A stretch of DNA of 64,000 bases from contig JANVCC010000018.1 in NCBI GenBank assembly GCA_025345505.1, positions 36,809,166-36,873,165 on the forward strand. The letters are read 5' to 3'. The DNA comes from Todiramphus chloris collaris. Taxonomy: Eukaryota > Chordata > Aves > Coraciiformes > Alcedinidae. The notes beneath the pieces are model-generated. The model saw only the letters and a list, made by a program, of their open reading frames with translations, had not been told where the DNA came from and ran no database searches. Numbering within the stretch: the stretch's first letter is position 1; each line of letters opens with the position of its first letter. Positions 38,880 to 51,500 of the stretch are shown one piece after another. The position numbers and the translations under genes were made by a program.

Positions 38880-39050
38880 ATGTCTCTCTGCTCATGAGAA
38901 AGTTCACAGTGGTGGCCCCTAACCGAGAAAGCCCTTTCACCAGTTGTGGAGTGTTTAACCTCAAGAACTGACAGTGAGTGCTGCATAGCTGATCTTGGCT
39001 AATGTGACAGGGTAGAGGTTGAGAGGCAGTCTTTGAGATAACACCTCCCT
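38880..39050 (-). mobile_element. L2-type LINE relic, ORF2 C-terminal part
   Basis: Read on the minus strand, the segment follows the L2 ORF2 C-terminus as known from lizards and other amniotes: a TATCTCAAAGACTGCCTCT block (the YLRDRL region), a CAAGATCAGC block (the LRSS region), then GGGCTTTCTCGG (38921-38932 on the plus strand), the 'RAFSV' motif, followed by a decayed APxLWN region. No open frame remains. L2 stopped moving in the bird lineage long ago, so this is one of the oldest identifiable layers in the window. The call uses remembered consensus; a profile search would confirm it. Confidence 0.6.
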
Positions 39051-42000
39051 ATCGTTAGCACACTGGAGTACAGGACAGCATTCCCCTTCTAGCACTGTTT
39101 CTAGTGGTCAGCAAATGGGGCACAAGATAAAAGAGGAGCATCTGCTTTTTTATTTCATTGCATGGCAAAGACATACGTTCATTTCTCCGAGCAAAAATGG
39201 GAAAGATTCTTTTTTGTTTTCTTTAGGTTTGGTTTTGTTTTCTTTTTTGTCTCAGAGCAGCCTTTAAATGGTCTCAGAATAGTCCTTGAAAAGTATCTGA
39301 AAAGGTACAGAACACTTTTTAATGCTTTGGCTAATGCTTTTGTATAAATATATGAGCATTTATTTAGATGTACACTACTGCTGCATTATATATAATGTTT
39401 TGAATAAATTTGTTTGCAACTGGGAAATGCATGACAAATATTAATCTGATTTTTTTTTTTCTGAAATATCAGAACACTCTGGAGTTCAGATACCTTCATA
39501 TTTTAAGCCCTTGGTTTTGATTCTTTTTACCGATGTTAAATATAAGAAAAGTTAAAACAAAGTTTTAGGGAAGCAATACTCCCTATATGTAGAAAGAAAT
39601 AAAACTCTTTTTTCCTCTTCTGTTGGATCTCTTTTCCAAATACATTTATTTTAAATTTTTAAATAATAAAGAAAATTAGAATATTAAAAGTAAATTAAAA
39701 TGTAAATCAATAAAAAGATAGATGCAAAAGAAAGGAATAATTTCCTCTAAAACTCCACCATACTAGTGGAAAAAGGAGGAAAATTAAGCAAGAAACAAAG
39801 ACAAGACTTTCAGACAATTAAGCACGTTTCAAAACCAAAATTAAAGATTCATTTAAAAGCAAGCATTCTTGATATTTTTTGTTTGTTTCCAAAGCCAAGA
39901 AAATATATGTTTAATGAAACAGATGGGATTAATTTTCTTATAAAAAAAAATATATATAGGAAAACTATTAGACCAACTTGAAGTGGTTCATGAACCTGAG
40001 AGTATCTATTTTCTGCATACCACACCTTACTGTTCCCAATACTTTTGTCCATTTGCAGAGACAACTTGGCTTTGTTTCAATGACCACAGCTTGCTGCAGA
40101 GATAGGCAGGTTGCTCTGTGTAACTCAGCTTCCCAAAGCCCTAAGGTGTGGCTGAAACATGTTTCTGTCCCATAAGCAAGTGCTGCTTCAGTTGTTTTAC
40201 TTCTTGCTGTGGCAGGAAGGCTACTTGTGCCTTGGTTTCCCCACAAGAAGTTCCCTCTGTTGTAGCATTGTTTTGGTTGAAGGCAGAAACTCATACTGCT
40301 TGGGGTAACCAAGACACTGAGAGAAAAAGTCTTTGTTACTCTTTAGGTTCAATTTTGCACAGCGCCAAGAAAATCTATCTTTGAACTCTGTAAAAGCGGA
40401 TAGAATTTTGGCAATGTGAGTGGAACTGTAAAACAAACAACATGCTCAGCATAAGTTAGTATGTGTCCTAGTTAAAGAAAATGGAAAATAGGAATGATAA
40501 ATGGAGAGTTACACAAATAACCTCTTCTGCCATTGTATAAGAGAGGACAAAACAATTTGAAATATAATGTTCATGGACATGATTAATATCCGTGGTAGTA
40601 ACATTTTTTTCATTATAATGAACCTAAAGGTATATTTGACTGTCACTACTGAGAAAGTGAATGCAATATGCAATACCTGCACCATACAAACTACAATGAA
40701 GCACAATTATTCAGTGAAGCTGCTTTTAAAATTAAATTCTGAAAAAAAAAAACCAAACAAAACAGAAAAAAAAACCAAACAGGATTTCAGTTTGCTTTTC
40801 ATGGTCAAGACTGCTGCTCTACAGCAACTTAATGGGGTGGTCAGTTTGGGATACAGCTTCACCTACCTTGTTCACAAGGAAGTGTGACCTACCTTTCAAG
40901 AAAATGGTACTGTAAATGGGTCATATTAGGGCAAAATTTGAAGTCTATGGGCCAAGCATTGAATATACTTGTAAAGGGCATTCTGTCTTACTCTGCACTA
41001 CTCTTATAAGCTAAAGGAAGAAATATTTACTTTTTATCTTCCCAATACTTACTTTGCATAATTTGCTCTTGTGTCTTCTGCATAGTAACGAATTTTGCTA
41101 AGGGAACTTGAGAAATTATTTGCCTGCTCTAAAGTTATTTCTTAGCCTTATTTACTAAACATGTCATACCCTAACATGACATAAACATGTCACATTTGGG
41201 TGGGAATAGCTGTTCTGCAAGTACCAGTGTTCAAATGTGGTTTATAACTGGCCTATAATGGACTGAAACAATGGAACCTAGGACTCACTGATAACAAATG
41301 GAAAGATGATACAAATTAAACAACCTTTAAAAATATCTAGCAAATGTATGCTAAAAAAATGCCATTTCTAATAACAAAGATAAGAAATTAATAGAGATCC
41401 CTGAGTTATATCATGCATGCAGAAGCTACCCGAATAAAACAAATGTACAAGTCATCATAATCACCCCATGGAAACCAAGAAGTAAATTTTTCATTGTTGT
41501 CTTTCCTGGTAGCAACAGTGACTCATTACAATATGAAGGCCAAATAGTTTGCGAGTTAGAGATGCCAGTCTTGTGGGAATAAATGCCTGAGAATAGCACT
41601 GATCATTTCATCCTGTTTGAAGCAAATTACCTGACTGGTAAGAGCACATGACCTCATAATTAAAAAAAATAAATAAAAGTAGGAAAATGTTAGTTCATTT
41701 TTTTTTCCATTCTGTGTTGTCAGAGGCATCAGTGCCTAAGCCAGCCTCCTTACAACTAGAGGTAGCATAGTGAAAACACTCAAAACTGTCAGAGAAAGCA
41801 AACCCTGCCATTTCCCAACTCAGGATCTGGATTCTGCACAATAATTTTGTTCTGAATCAGAAGTAAACTCCCACATCTGGTGTGCTAGCAAGCTTATGAG
41901 AGCTTCTGCCTCATAAAATTGTGTGACCCCAGGAGAAAAAATCTCCCTATATTTCAGTCCAGGATATTTTTTTCATTAATTTGAAGATGCAGGAGTTTTT

Positions 42001-45000
42001 TTCACTGCATAATCCTGAAAGTGAGAAAAGAGAAGGGAAATGTATTGCAGAAACATTATCACTTCTAAGACATGTACCATGTCTGCTATTAACAGCAGTT
42101 TTCAAAGGTTATCTGGCACAAAGCAATATGTATCATTAAAGTTTTCCAAGGCTTCTGAAGCAGTCCAGAAATCTCCTTGTCCTTGCTTACGGTCTCTAAT
42201 ACACACATATGCATGCACTGCATCCAGACAGAAAGTTTTTGTCCATGGCTGTCATGTAGTCATCCTCCAGCAGTCCTCCAAGAAGCTGTGACAGTTGTGG
42301 GTGTGTGATACAAATACTTAGCCTTGCCTCTTTCATTGGCTTGTGCCAGGTCTGACTGATAGAGAATTTTGCCTTTCCTGAATCTTCTCTTTATTACAAC
42401 CTTCACAATCTGTCAGGAAGACTTAGCAAACTGTGTCAGAGCAATGGACATTTTTTTGAAAGCCAGAGCAATGGGTTGGGTTTTGTTTTCTTTTAAAGTC
42501 TCTGTTTTTACTCTGATCAAACAAGCTTCTGAAAAGCACTGGTCCTTTTACTTGGACACCTATTATTGTAGTTCAGAAAATCTCAGTCCCTTTCACTGTG
42601 TCTTGGCTGCATGCTGCCTCCAGGCCCTCTGAAGATACCAGCCCACTTCCATGGATGATCTTGCAAAGCTCCAAGAGCTTGTAATAAGTTTGAGTACTTA
42701 TCTACTTCTCCAGTAGTATAGAAATGGTTGCCCTGGGTCCAGATCTCAAGCTTCCTGCCCAGACAGTAACTGGTGTTTGCCCTTGCATGCCATGGACAAT
42801 GTTGGACTCCAATACAGCGGATCATTTGTGTGCTCAGTAGATTTTTTTCATCAATTTCTCCCTTTCCTTATTTACAAACACGGTTCCCATGCAGGTTACA
42901 TTTGCTTTTTTCTTTTCTTTCCAAGTTTTACAGTGATCATTGATCCTTGGGTTCCTGTTTTCACATTTTCAAAAAAGTTCTGTAGTATCCAAAATGTGCA
43001 GTGATCTTTGGAACACTTCCATATATCATGAGCTTGGAAGAGGGGCTTGATTCAACTGTTTGGTTTGATTTTTTTTTAACTTTTTTAAATTAATTTCTGC
43101 TTCACTCAGAAACTCAAGGACTGGAGTCATATTTCAGGCTTCTGACAGCATGCTTTGAAGTGTCAGAAAGCTACTTCATTAAATATACTAGATGGACTGC
43201 CACAGCATTGTTTATCGTGTCTTCTGAATGTCTTAGATTTTGACTCTAGTCAAACTGATACCTTGTCATCTACCTGAAACTAGCCCACAGATGAGAATAA
43301 GTTATCACCACAAAAAATTATTGCATTGTACTGAAACAAACCCACCTATTCACAATCCAACATCTAGCTTGACTCAGTTTTCATCCAGATAGTATGTGTA
43401 AGAACAGTGATTAAGATATGGCTTTCAGCATTTTGTACTGAGAATGTCTTGCAAGCTTGCACTGCTGGCATGGTCTGAAGAGTCTCCCTGGCATATTTTG
43501 ATTGTTGTTATTTGAAGGGAATCTTGATACAACCAGCAGTATTTAGAAGAGGACACGTCCCCTAACAAATGAGACTGAGAAGAAGGAAGCTGGAGGAGGG
43601 AAGTGGCTTATTAGACAAGTTTGTGCTTTCTAAATTCTTGTTTCTTCTGGAACTTCATCATTATGTAGACAGTTATGGAGATTTAAGGTAAAGCAGAGCA
43701 CTGAAACTGTCTTGTGAGCTAGTCACTACCCCAAATATCACACAGTATCCCAACTGCAATTCACCCAGCACTATCACCTTCCAATACCATCTTTTTTGAA
43801 GGGATCTTCAGAAAGTTGACTTCTGGGTGGCCTTTAGGTCTCTTCCATCTCACCTTTTGGAAAGAGAGCTTTTAGAGCATGTAATGTATATAAGGGACCA
43901 GAACAGTAGCAACTGTCTTAGCCCTTGTTTTTAAGCTGCTGACTGAAGGGGACCCAAGTGATCTCAGTGACTCTGAATGATTTACATATATACTCTTCAA
44001 AATTCATGCTGTTGAAGTCAGATTTGCAAATAAGCTTATGAGCAAATAGGTAGCCCATCCCATTTACCAATGTAAATGAAAAGTGGTAATGCTGTAGTAA
44101 TAAATACATGTACCAAACCATATATTTACATTTGGTTCAATACATCAGATATGTTGGACAGACAGATTTCATGATATTTGGTAGCTCTCTCAACTCAGGA
44201 CTGTGTGGTCCCTCCACACAGGTCAAGTAAACAAAGTGAAAATAAGGATTCTCCATGGCATTTGCTGGTGAGGCTCTCCCACATCAACCCACCCCTTACA
44301 CACTGCTTCATTCTGTTGTAAATAAAACCCATGATGAAAACCACCTCAAACATTTTTTGCGTATTCTAATCAGTTTGGGCAGCAGATCTGCTTAATTTCT
44401 TACTTAGTAAAAGGTGCTAGAAACCTGCATTCCCCCTACGTCACAATAGCTGGTTCCTCATGGAAAACAGACACCACCCCACTCTCCTCAACAACCTAAT
44501 ACTGGAAACAAACCATTGGTGAGAAGCAAAGTCTTTGTTGAGGCACACTGCCAGTATATTTCTTTGCTGCACAGTCTAGAAGCCCTCAAAACATTAAGAA
44601 AACACAAGTGTGGAAAACTTGTCAGGTTAATTTTTCATCATAAATTTCCAGGCCAGGTCAGGTCTGTCAGAAGATTCACTTCCGTTTGAAACTTCTGAGA
44701 CAAAGCCATCCAGTATAGTTACACATAACTGAAGAAATAAGTGGATTTGAATAATTTAAACATAAGGCAGTATCAATCTTTGCTCCACCAGTGAAACCTC
44801 ACTTTTCAGCTAAAAGCAAAGCCTGATGCAAACTGATGCATAATTAAGCCAAATAAGATGCTTAAATATATCTACATAGTGAAAACACTAAGTTTTATGC
44901 ATATCTAAATTGTATCAACATGCATGTTCATGTCCTTTGGTAAGGACAACATAAACCATCTTGATTAAACCAAGCTGTTTTCACTTGTTTAGATTTGGTT

Positions 45001-46812
45001 TTTTGTTAAAACCATATTTGTCTGATTTATTATCACAAAAGAAGGTGATTCTGTGTTAGGGAAGAGTTCCTTACATAGTTCAGAGTTTTTTGGAACTGTC
45101 ATGTGACAGAGTTTATCAAAAGTCAAAAAACAAATGCATTAAAACAAAGCAACACAAAAGAAAACCATACACAACAGGGACTTGAAGCAGACCTCTTGGA
45201 AACCTTGCAAGTATGGCGATACAGCTTAAAGCTTTTATTTAGAGAATTTTATTTAGCAGTGAAATTAGCTATTAGGACTGCAACAAACTCTGGTCATTTC
45301 CCTTTGGCATTTTTAAGATCATGAATCTGTCTATGGCATGAAGGGTGTCTGGGTTTTAAATAGTCTTGTTTTTCTGTGTCTAGTCCATGTTTTTTGCAAG
45401 AAAAGTATGCATTGTCTTTGTAAGCACGGGGTAGCAATGGAAAGACAGATCAGAGGGAGGTAAAATGGCAAATGAGAGTTATGGGACGTTTTGTTGGTGG
45501 GGTTTTTTTTTAAAAAGTACTGCTTGTTTTTCTACCAAGTCTCACTGACTTGTTAACTGCTTAGGTTGCCTCAAGGGTGTCATCAATTAATTGAACTCTG
45601 GCCTTCAGGAATTTGATTGATAGGCAGGTGATTGAAACACAGACTGTCTCACCATTAATGACCCTTCCTAGAATGCTGGTTATTACTCAGCACCCCAGAA
45701 AAACTGCAGTGGTGATAGAAGGGTGGGTTTGATGTCTGGAGGTGTCAGTGTCATGCTTGCACTATGCTCTGAAAGCTTTATATTTGAGAACATAGGACAG
45801 AGCAGTAAGACACACAGAAGGTTGTCTTCTTAGAAGACAGCCCGTCTCTCCCTGCACAGACAGCAGCTGCATAGCTTATGAGACCTTGGATTGTTTATGA
45901 TTCCTTCCAGGACTTCAATATTCCCAAGTAATTTTGCTCAAGAATGAGGCTCCCTTAAAAGTCTTAGCTATGTAATAATAAATCAGGTACTGAATAATCC
46001 CAGTAGGTTGTATTACCTTGATCTCCTTGCTACTGCTTCACAGTAAAGTTGTTTGTCTTCTCCAACTGTTAGAAAGACAGTCTGTGGTCAGAGAGGTATA
46101 TTATTTTTCATATTGCAACAACCCTAAAGACACCAGAGAGTTAATAAGACTGTGAAAAGTACAGATTCTTCAGAACCCACCTTTCTATTCTGTAACCAAA
46201 CTACCTGAAATTGTATTGTAAATATTGTGTCACCTCTGGAGACAGATCAGGACACCTTAAATCAGATAGAAAAGTCTTATGAGTAAAAGATGCACACAAA
46301 ATTGTTTCTTCACCATCTCAAATATGACTTAACAGCTTTACAAGTCATTAAAAAAAAAAAAAGAGGGTTGACTAACCAAGCAGAAAGATGGGAATGATGT
46401 GCCTTCTTTAGTTAGTCATGGTTTCTTTGGAAATTTAGTGTCTACAGCTTTAAGAAAGCCATCCCCAGAAAATGTGTGTATTTTGAATTACTTCACCTTA
46501 CCTACAAATGCCAAGTGGCCTTCAGTGGAAGGTCAAACTCTGCACAATTCTGTAAGCCCTGGAGATCCTGAGCAAGAAAACACTGTTCCACCCACTTTCA
46601 GATGTGGCTGTTCCCATCGCTTTCCGCATACAGCTCACTTGCCTTACCTGTCCTGCACATCAAGAAGATGATGAAGATGCATACAAGATAAATTTCCTTT
46701 TTTCTTCTGTGTGCACAACACAATCTCTACATTTATACTCACAAAATAAATATCAGTTTATCAAGTATTAAAATAAATGCGATCTTTTCAATAGTCTAGG
46801 TTTTTAATGGTT
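39051..46812. other. Long unassigned AT-rich stretch
   Basis: No gene, RNA gene or named repeat recognised over 7.7 kb. A-rich low-complexity patches occur at 40740-40782 (CCAAACA-interrupted A-runs), with an A-run at 46350-46362. The longest ORFs (about 115 codons near 39968-40312, minus) overlap others on the opposite strand and show no domain. A tail-like phrase near 43828-43853 was considered for CR1 and rejected. Confidence 0.45.
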
Positions 46813-46813
46813 A

Positions 46814-46965
46814 GAATGATCCCAGGCATGGTTTCAGCCTGTGCTCTGTAGCAGTGGGAGTCAGCATAAGCCAGAGATCATTCCCAGTATGTTGTTAGTA
46901 ATATGGCTGTGGGTGCTCTGTGCCAGCTGGCCTCACAGACAAGGAATGGTCCCAGGCATATTTAA
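46814..46965. repeat. Diverged tandem repeat, about 61-69-bp unit, 2.3 copies
   Basis: Two landmarks alternate. A is GATCCCAGGCATG (near 46819-46831), ATTCCCAGTATG (near 46880-46891) and GGTCCCAGGCATA (near 46948-46960). B is GTGCTCTGTAGCAG (46841) and GTGCTCTGTGCCAG (46913). The order A-B-A-B-A with spacings of about 61 and 69 bases indicates an old tandem array of just over two units. No coding potential. Confidence 0.5.
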
Positions 46966-49900
46966 GTTGCTAGCGTAGATACAGCCAGTGAAGGCAGTCT
47001 TGACACAAGGCCCACCATGATCAAAGATGGGTGGGGCACAATGTATTACTCTAAAAAACATGTATTTTTCTAACCAAGAAAACCAGGAAGATGCCTATGC
47101 ATAAGCCCATCGAAGTAAGTCCTTTACTTTCCTATATTAGCAAGCTCTACCACTCCTGTGCTTCCAGTTCTAATCCTAGACAAACAGCTTTGGAAATGGG
47201 AATATCATGACACAGCATATTTCTTTAAAAAGGAAAGACTGTCATTATTTCTTATACAAATTCAAGCATCTGTATGGTTGGTATGTGGCTAAGAAAATCA
47301 TAAGGTAGCATTGCTTTTTAACCCACCACTTTATTCACATTATTCCTCAAATCCAGACAGGAATCTGCCATACTAATTCATGATGACACAGTGGGGTTAT
47401 TATCATGTTGCTGTTCTTAAATCAGGAGTGGATGATGACGAACACATTGCAAAAGTGCTCTTCTGCTTTCTATTTTTGTGTTATGTTCTCCAAGAAGTAA
47501 AGCATCGTGTACTCTAAAACTGCAACAGCAAAAAACATGTTACTTGTAATCACTAGATGGTTTTAATGATTAAGTAACTAGCCATGAGCCACAAGCAACC
47601 AGGAAGAATATTTTTTTCCCCTGCAAGAAAGCATTTTTATAACAGATAAAAACTGCCTTGAGCTCAAATTTTCACACACTGAGCAGTAAATTGAATTATA
47701 TAGTGCTGGAGAGCTGACTGGATTTCTTAATTATTTCCAGACTTGTTAACTTCAGAAAAAATGGGAGAAAGAGAAGAGTGTATGGGGAAGGAGTGGGGCA
47801 GGTCATTCCTGGGGAGTAGTAGAAGGGGCCCACACATACACATAACCTTGCTGAATTTCCCAGAGAAAGATAAACTTTTTTGCTACTGCTACTGAAGCCA
47901 TGGAGTAAATACATAATGAGCGAAGAACCTTGACTTCGCACTATTCCTGGGGTTCAGCTCATTCCACAATCTGTCCCCTTGAAAGGTAGAAAGGAAATTG
48001 TCCTTTTTCTTACCTATGTGGGACAATTTGGGAAGAAACTATTTTCTTCTTTCCTTCCTCCTTTCCTAGTTTTTACAGAAAGGACTATTTATAATAGCAT
48101 CAAATCACAATCCCCACATTTTAAAGGGATTTTAACATCAAACCTCTTATCTCCAAGACAGGAGTAATGCAATTCTCATCATAGATTCACTACATAGGGA
48201 AACTTTTGACTTACAAAAATGACTGATACCAACCTTTGATTTTATGGTTGAGTGTTCCTGATGTGAATGAAAGGTCAGCAGTCTTCCCCCCCTCATTGTT
48301 TTTTCTGTATACAAGGACTTTCTGAAGGTTTATGATGTCACCTTTAACCCAAGTTATAAATACACAACACTGAGATCATAGGACACATTAATTTCCTGCT
48401 CTAACACTACACATTAAAAAAAAAAAAAAAAACAACACAACTGCTTGAGACATAAATATATAAACTAAAATACATCCTCAGTTTAAACCCATTTGCTTCC
48501 GAGTCCATCCTACCATGCTGGCAAACACAGAGCATTTATGATTAATTAACAGAGTAAAACCAGAAGGCACTGATCATGTAAAAGTCTCCTTTTAATATTC
48601 ATATATTTACTCACAACAAAATGGACCCTAAATTCTCAATATAGCTTGCAACACACATGTAAAGGCTTCATACTGCAAATATTTGGCACGTATTTTTAGG
48701 TAGGAATAACCTCACTGCATTCAAGTAAACTGTCTGCATATGCAAAGTTAAGCACAAAAACTGGGAAAAATCTTCAGGGAACCCCAGAACATGTGGTTTT
48801 GGTCATCCCAAGGCATCCATTTGCAAGTTTGGGTGGGGAAGGTTGAATAGCTTTGTCTGCGAAAATATTTTTCCTGGCTTGATTTTTGTAGAAAAGAAAG
48901 AGATAATAATTATTCTGACTTCTACCCAATTTGTTTCCTATAGTTCACTTGTTTCCTATAGCTTACTTGCACATACCTGAGATTTTGTTTGGTTTAAGAT
49001 CAATGTTATATTTAGCTTGGGTTTTTTCAGCTTCCTTTTGAGAAAAAAAATTATTAAATAATAGCAAAGCTATAATTTGCCATTTGTTTACACAGCCCTA
49101 ATCATTACATGCTAAGTGCTTGCCAGATTGAAGCCCACCTAAGTGAACTAAATGATCCAAGTGTCATTAGGTCTTGAGTTCTCACTTCCCACTGAGGGTG
49201 CCCAGCGGGTTTGAGAGACTCTTGATTGTTCATATGCTCTGAGATTAAGGGAGAGTAGTGTTGGTCCAAATTTTACACTAATGATAGTTTCCTGAACACA
49301 ATTAAGAAGCTTTGTACTTTCTGAAAGCCAACCCTAGAAATTTGCTTTAAGGATACCCATATCTGCTCCAGATGCAAAGTTTAAGACTTTCTGTTTTCCT
49401 TTCCGGCTCTCAGATTTGTCCTTGTTACCAAATAACCCTACAGAATATGACAGATACACAGTCACTGCTAAATTCTCAGTTTGGTTTTTGACTTTCCATT
49501 TTTTACAGTTCCTTGTCTCTGTTCTGAGGTACTCATTCACTCCTTGCCTGCTTTTCCAGACTGTGCACATTTTTCTTCTCTTGAGAGATTGCTGAAGCTG
49601 ATATAAAACACAAAATAGAAATGGACTTTGATTTTTGTTAAGTGTTTGCTCCTTAGCCTGTCAGCAGAATCCTCTGACATAATAGCCTCACTTTGAATCA
49701 GTAACCATTTCATGCTGGTGACGAACATCTTGTAGTGGCCACAAAGAACTTGTAAGATAACAGGGGAGCAGATTGTATAATATATTTAAAGGTAAGAAGT
49801 CATGTAAAGCAGTCCTAAGTTTAGTCTTCTGTTTCGGAGATAATGTCTTAGGTTAGATTGATTACATACATCCTGAAAAGTGTGGCTCATGCATCTACTC

Positions 49901-50695
49901 TTGCTGTGTGCTGAAAGATAAAAATCCCATTTGCTGTATTTTATATTGGTGGTCTTTGACACTGGTAATGAAGATCTGTATGTTCCTTGTAAATCACAGA
50001 TATAATGACTGCCAGATAACAACTCACTTAACTGCTGAATGAAGTGTTTCTTAGCTGGAAACTGAGCTATGCCATGTTCATGATCTAGTGACTTACAACA
50101 CAGAGCACTGGGTGAGTCACTCATTTGTATCCCCTTTTAAAACACACACATGCAAGACTTTTCTGTAGTCACGATCCAACATGACTTGTTAGCCAAGCCT
50201 CTGTCCTGTACTTTAGTTGAATTTGTTTGTTTGTTCATGTTCCTCTATCAACATCCTCAGGATGGTATCCAAGTACTCTATGTACATCCAAGACAAGTCA
50301 TAGCACTTGCCTGGAACTTAGAGAGCACCACAAGACCACTTTCCCTCCCAGAGTTTCCCATCCAGTAGTTAGGGCTGCTGTCAAACCAAGCGTGTAGTCA
50401 CTTCTGAGCTCACAGTTATTATTGTTCATTGTTAAGAGGAGTAGTCATCCTAGTGCTGTAGCAGGGCTGCCAGGGTTTCTCTGAGAAGTCCCCTCCTTCC
50501 AACTTCCCTCTGCCCCCCCTTCATAAAGTATTTTGATATCTAAAGACTGCAAGACCTAGATATTATTATCATGTATGTCTGCAGCACTAACATATACCTA
50601 CACGATACTCTAAGTTAAATGTTGTCTTTCTGAGATCTGATCTATTAATTATTTCAATCAAGAGATATTCAACCCTGCCACATCTGCAGAGTTTA
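46966..50695. other. Unassigned AT-rich stretch
   Basis: No gene or named repeat recognised. An A-run of 17 lies at 48416-48432. An 18-bp tandem pair, GTTTCCTATAGTTCACTT and GTTTCCTATAGCTTACTT, occupies 48933-48968. ORFs are under 115 codons. Confidence 0.45.
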
Positions 50696-51500
50696 CACCT
50701 AGGCTCCCATCTTCGCTGAAGCCCTCACACCACTCTTGCTAGTCAGGGAGCTGGTATTCCCCAGGAGACAGATACCTCTTGCTATGCATGCTGCTGCATA
50801 GAGTTTTGCAGGTGAACAAGGGTTCAGACAACCCCTGGAGCAATCCTTATTTTCTGTCCTTCCCCAGAGAGCTGCAGGTCCCTTTCTGAGAAGACAAGGA
50901 GTGCCCCTTGAGGAAATCCCCATTCTTGTACTGCCACCCTCTCTTCCCTCTGGTTGCCCTGGGGGACCATTCCCTCCCAAGGTGGTCTCTCAGCCATACT
51001 CAGCTTCTCCTCAGCTTCTCCACCAACCAGCTAGTTGCGGGAATAGGCCGAAACATGTCCATCTCCTCACCCACATACCACCTTCTCGGAGAGGTTCGCA
51101 TGCAGTCTTATCCCTGGAGACGCCCAGATGTGGATGTCTCACTAGCAAAGCCCATGTGTGGCCATGTCCCCCGTGAGGCCCACGAGCGTCAATCTTCCCT
51201 GCCAGGCCTGGGGTGCTTCTGCAGCCATGCCAGGTGCAACTCAGCACCATGTGCAGCAGCACCGCCTGGGGTCCGGCTCAGCAGCCATCTGGCAAAATGT
51301 ACAGCCAGACCCAAATGTGCAAGCATGCACATTTCATGGGCTGATTTGAAACTTTGCTTAAAGCATCACACATGGAAGCGCGCAGGACTTGGCAGCAGCT
51401 GGTTCTGTAATATATAGTCATCCAGCTGACACCCCTGTGAAAAGCGCTTACTCAGATGTCTGCCGGGTAGCAGACGGAGGCTGTGCTACCCAGAGGCTGG
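50696..51500. other. GC-richer block with small hairpin, nature unknown
   Basis: This 800-bp block is clearly richer in C and G than its surroundings and is open in several frames on both strands (a 169-codon plus frame at 50908-51417 begins at TTG, not ATG). No translation shows a domain. Near its end GGGTAGCA (51465-51472) and TGCTACCC (51484-51491) form a perfect 8-bp stem with an 11-base loop. It could be a regulatory element, an unannotated exon region or merely a composition fluctuation. Confidence 0.3.

Noticed and set aside
43800-43860. CR1-like tail phrase (GGCCTTTAGGTCTCTTCC)
   Set aside because: Short match without the terminal repeats or upstream CR1 sequence.
50908-51417. 169-codon plus-strand frame
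   Set aside because: Begins at TTG rather than ATG and sits in a GC-richer block where several frames are open; no domain.
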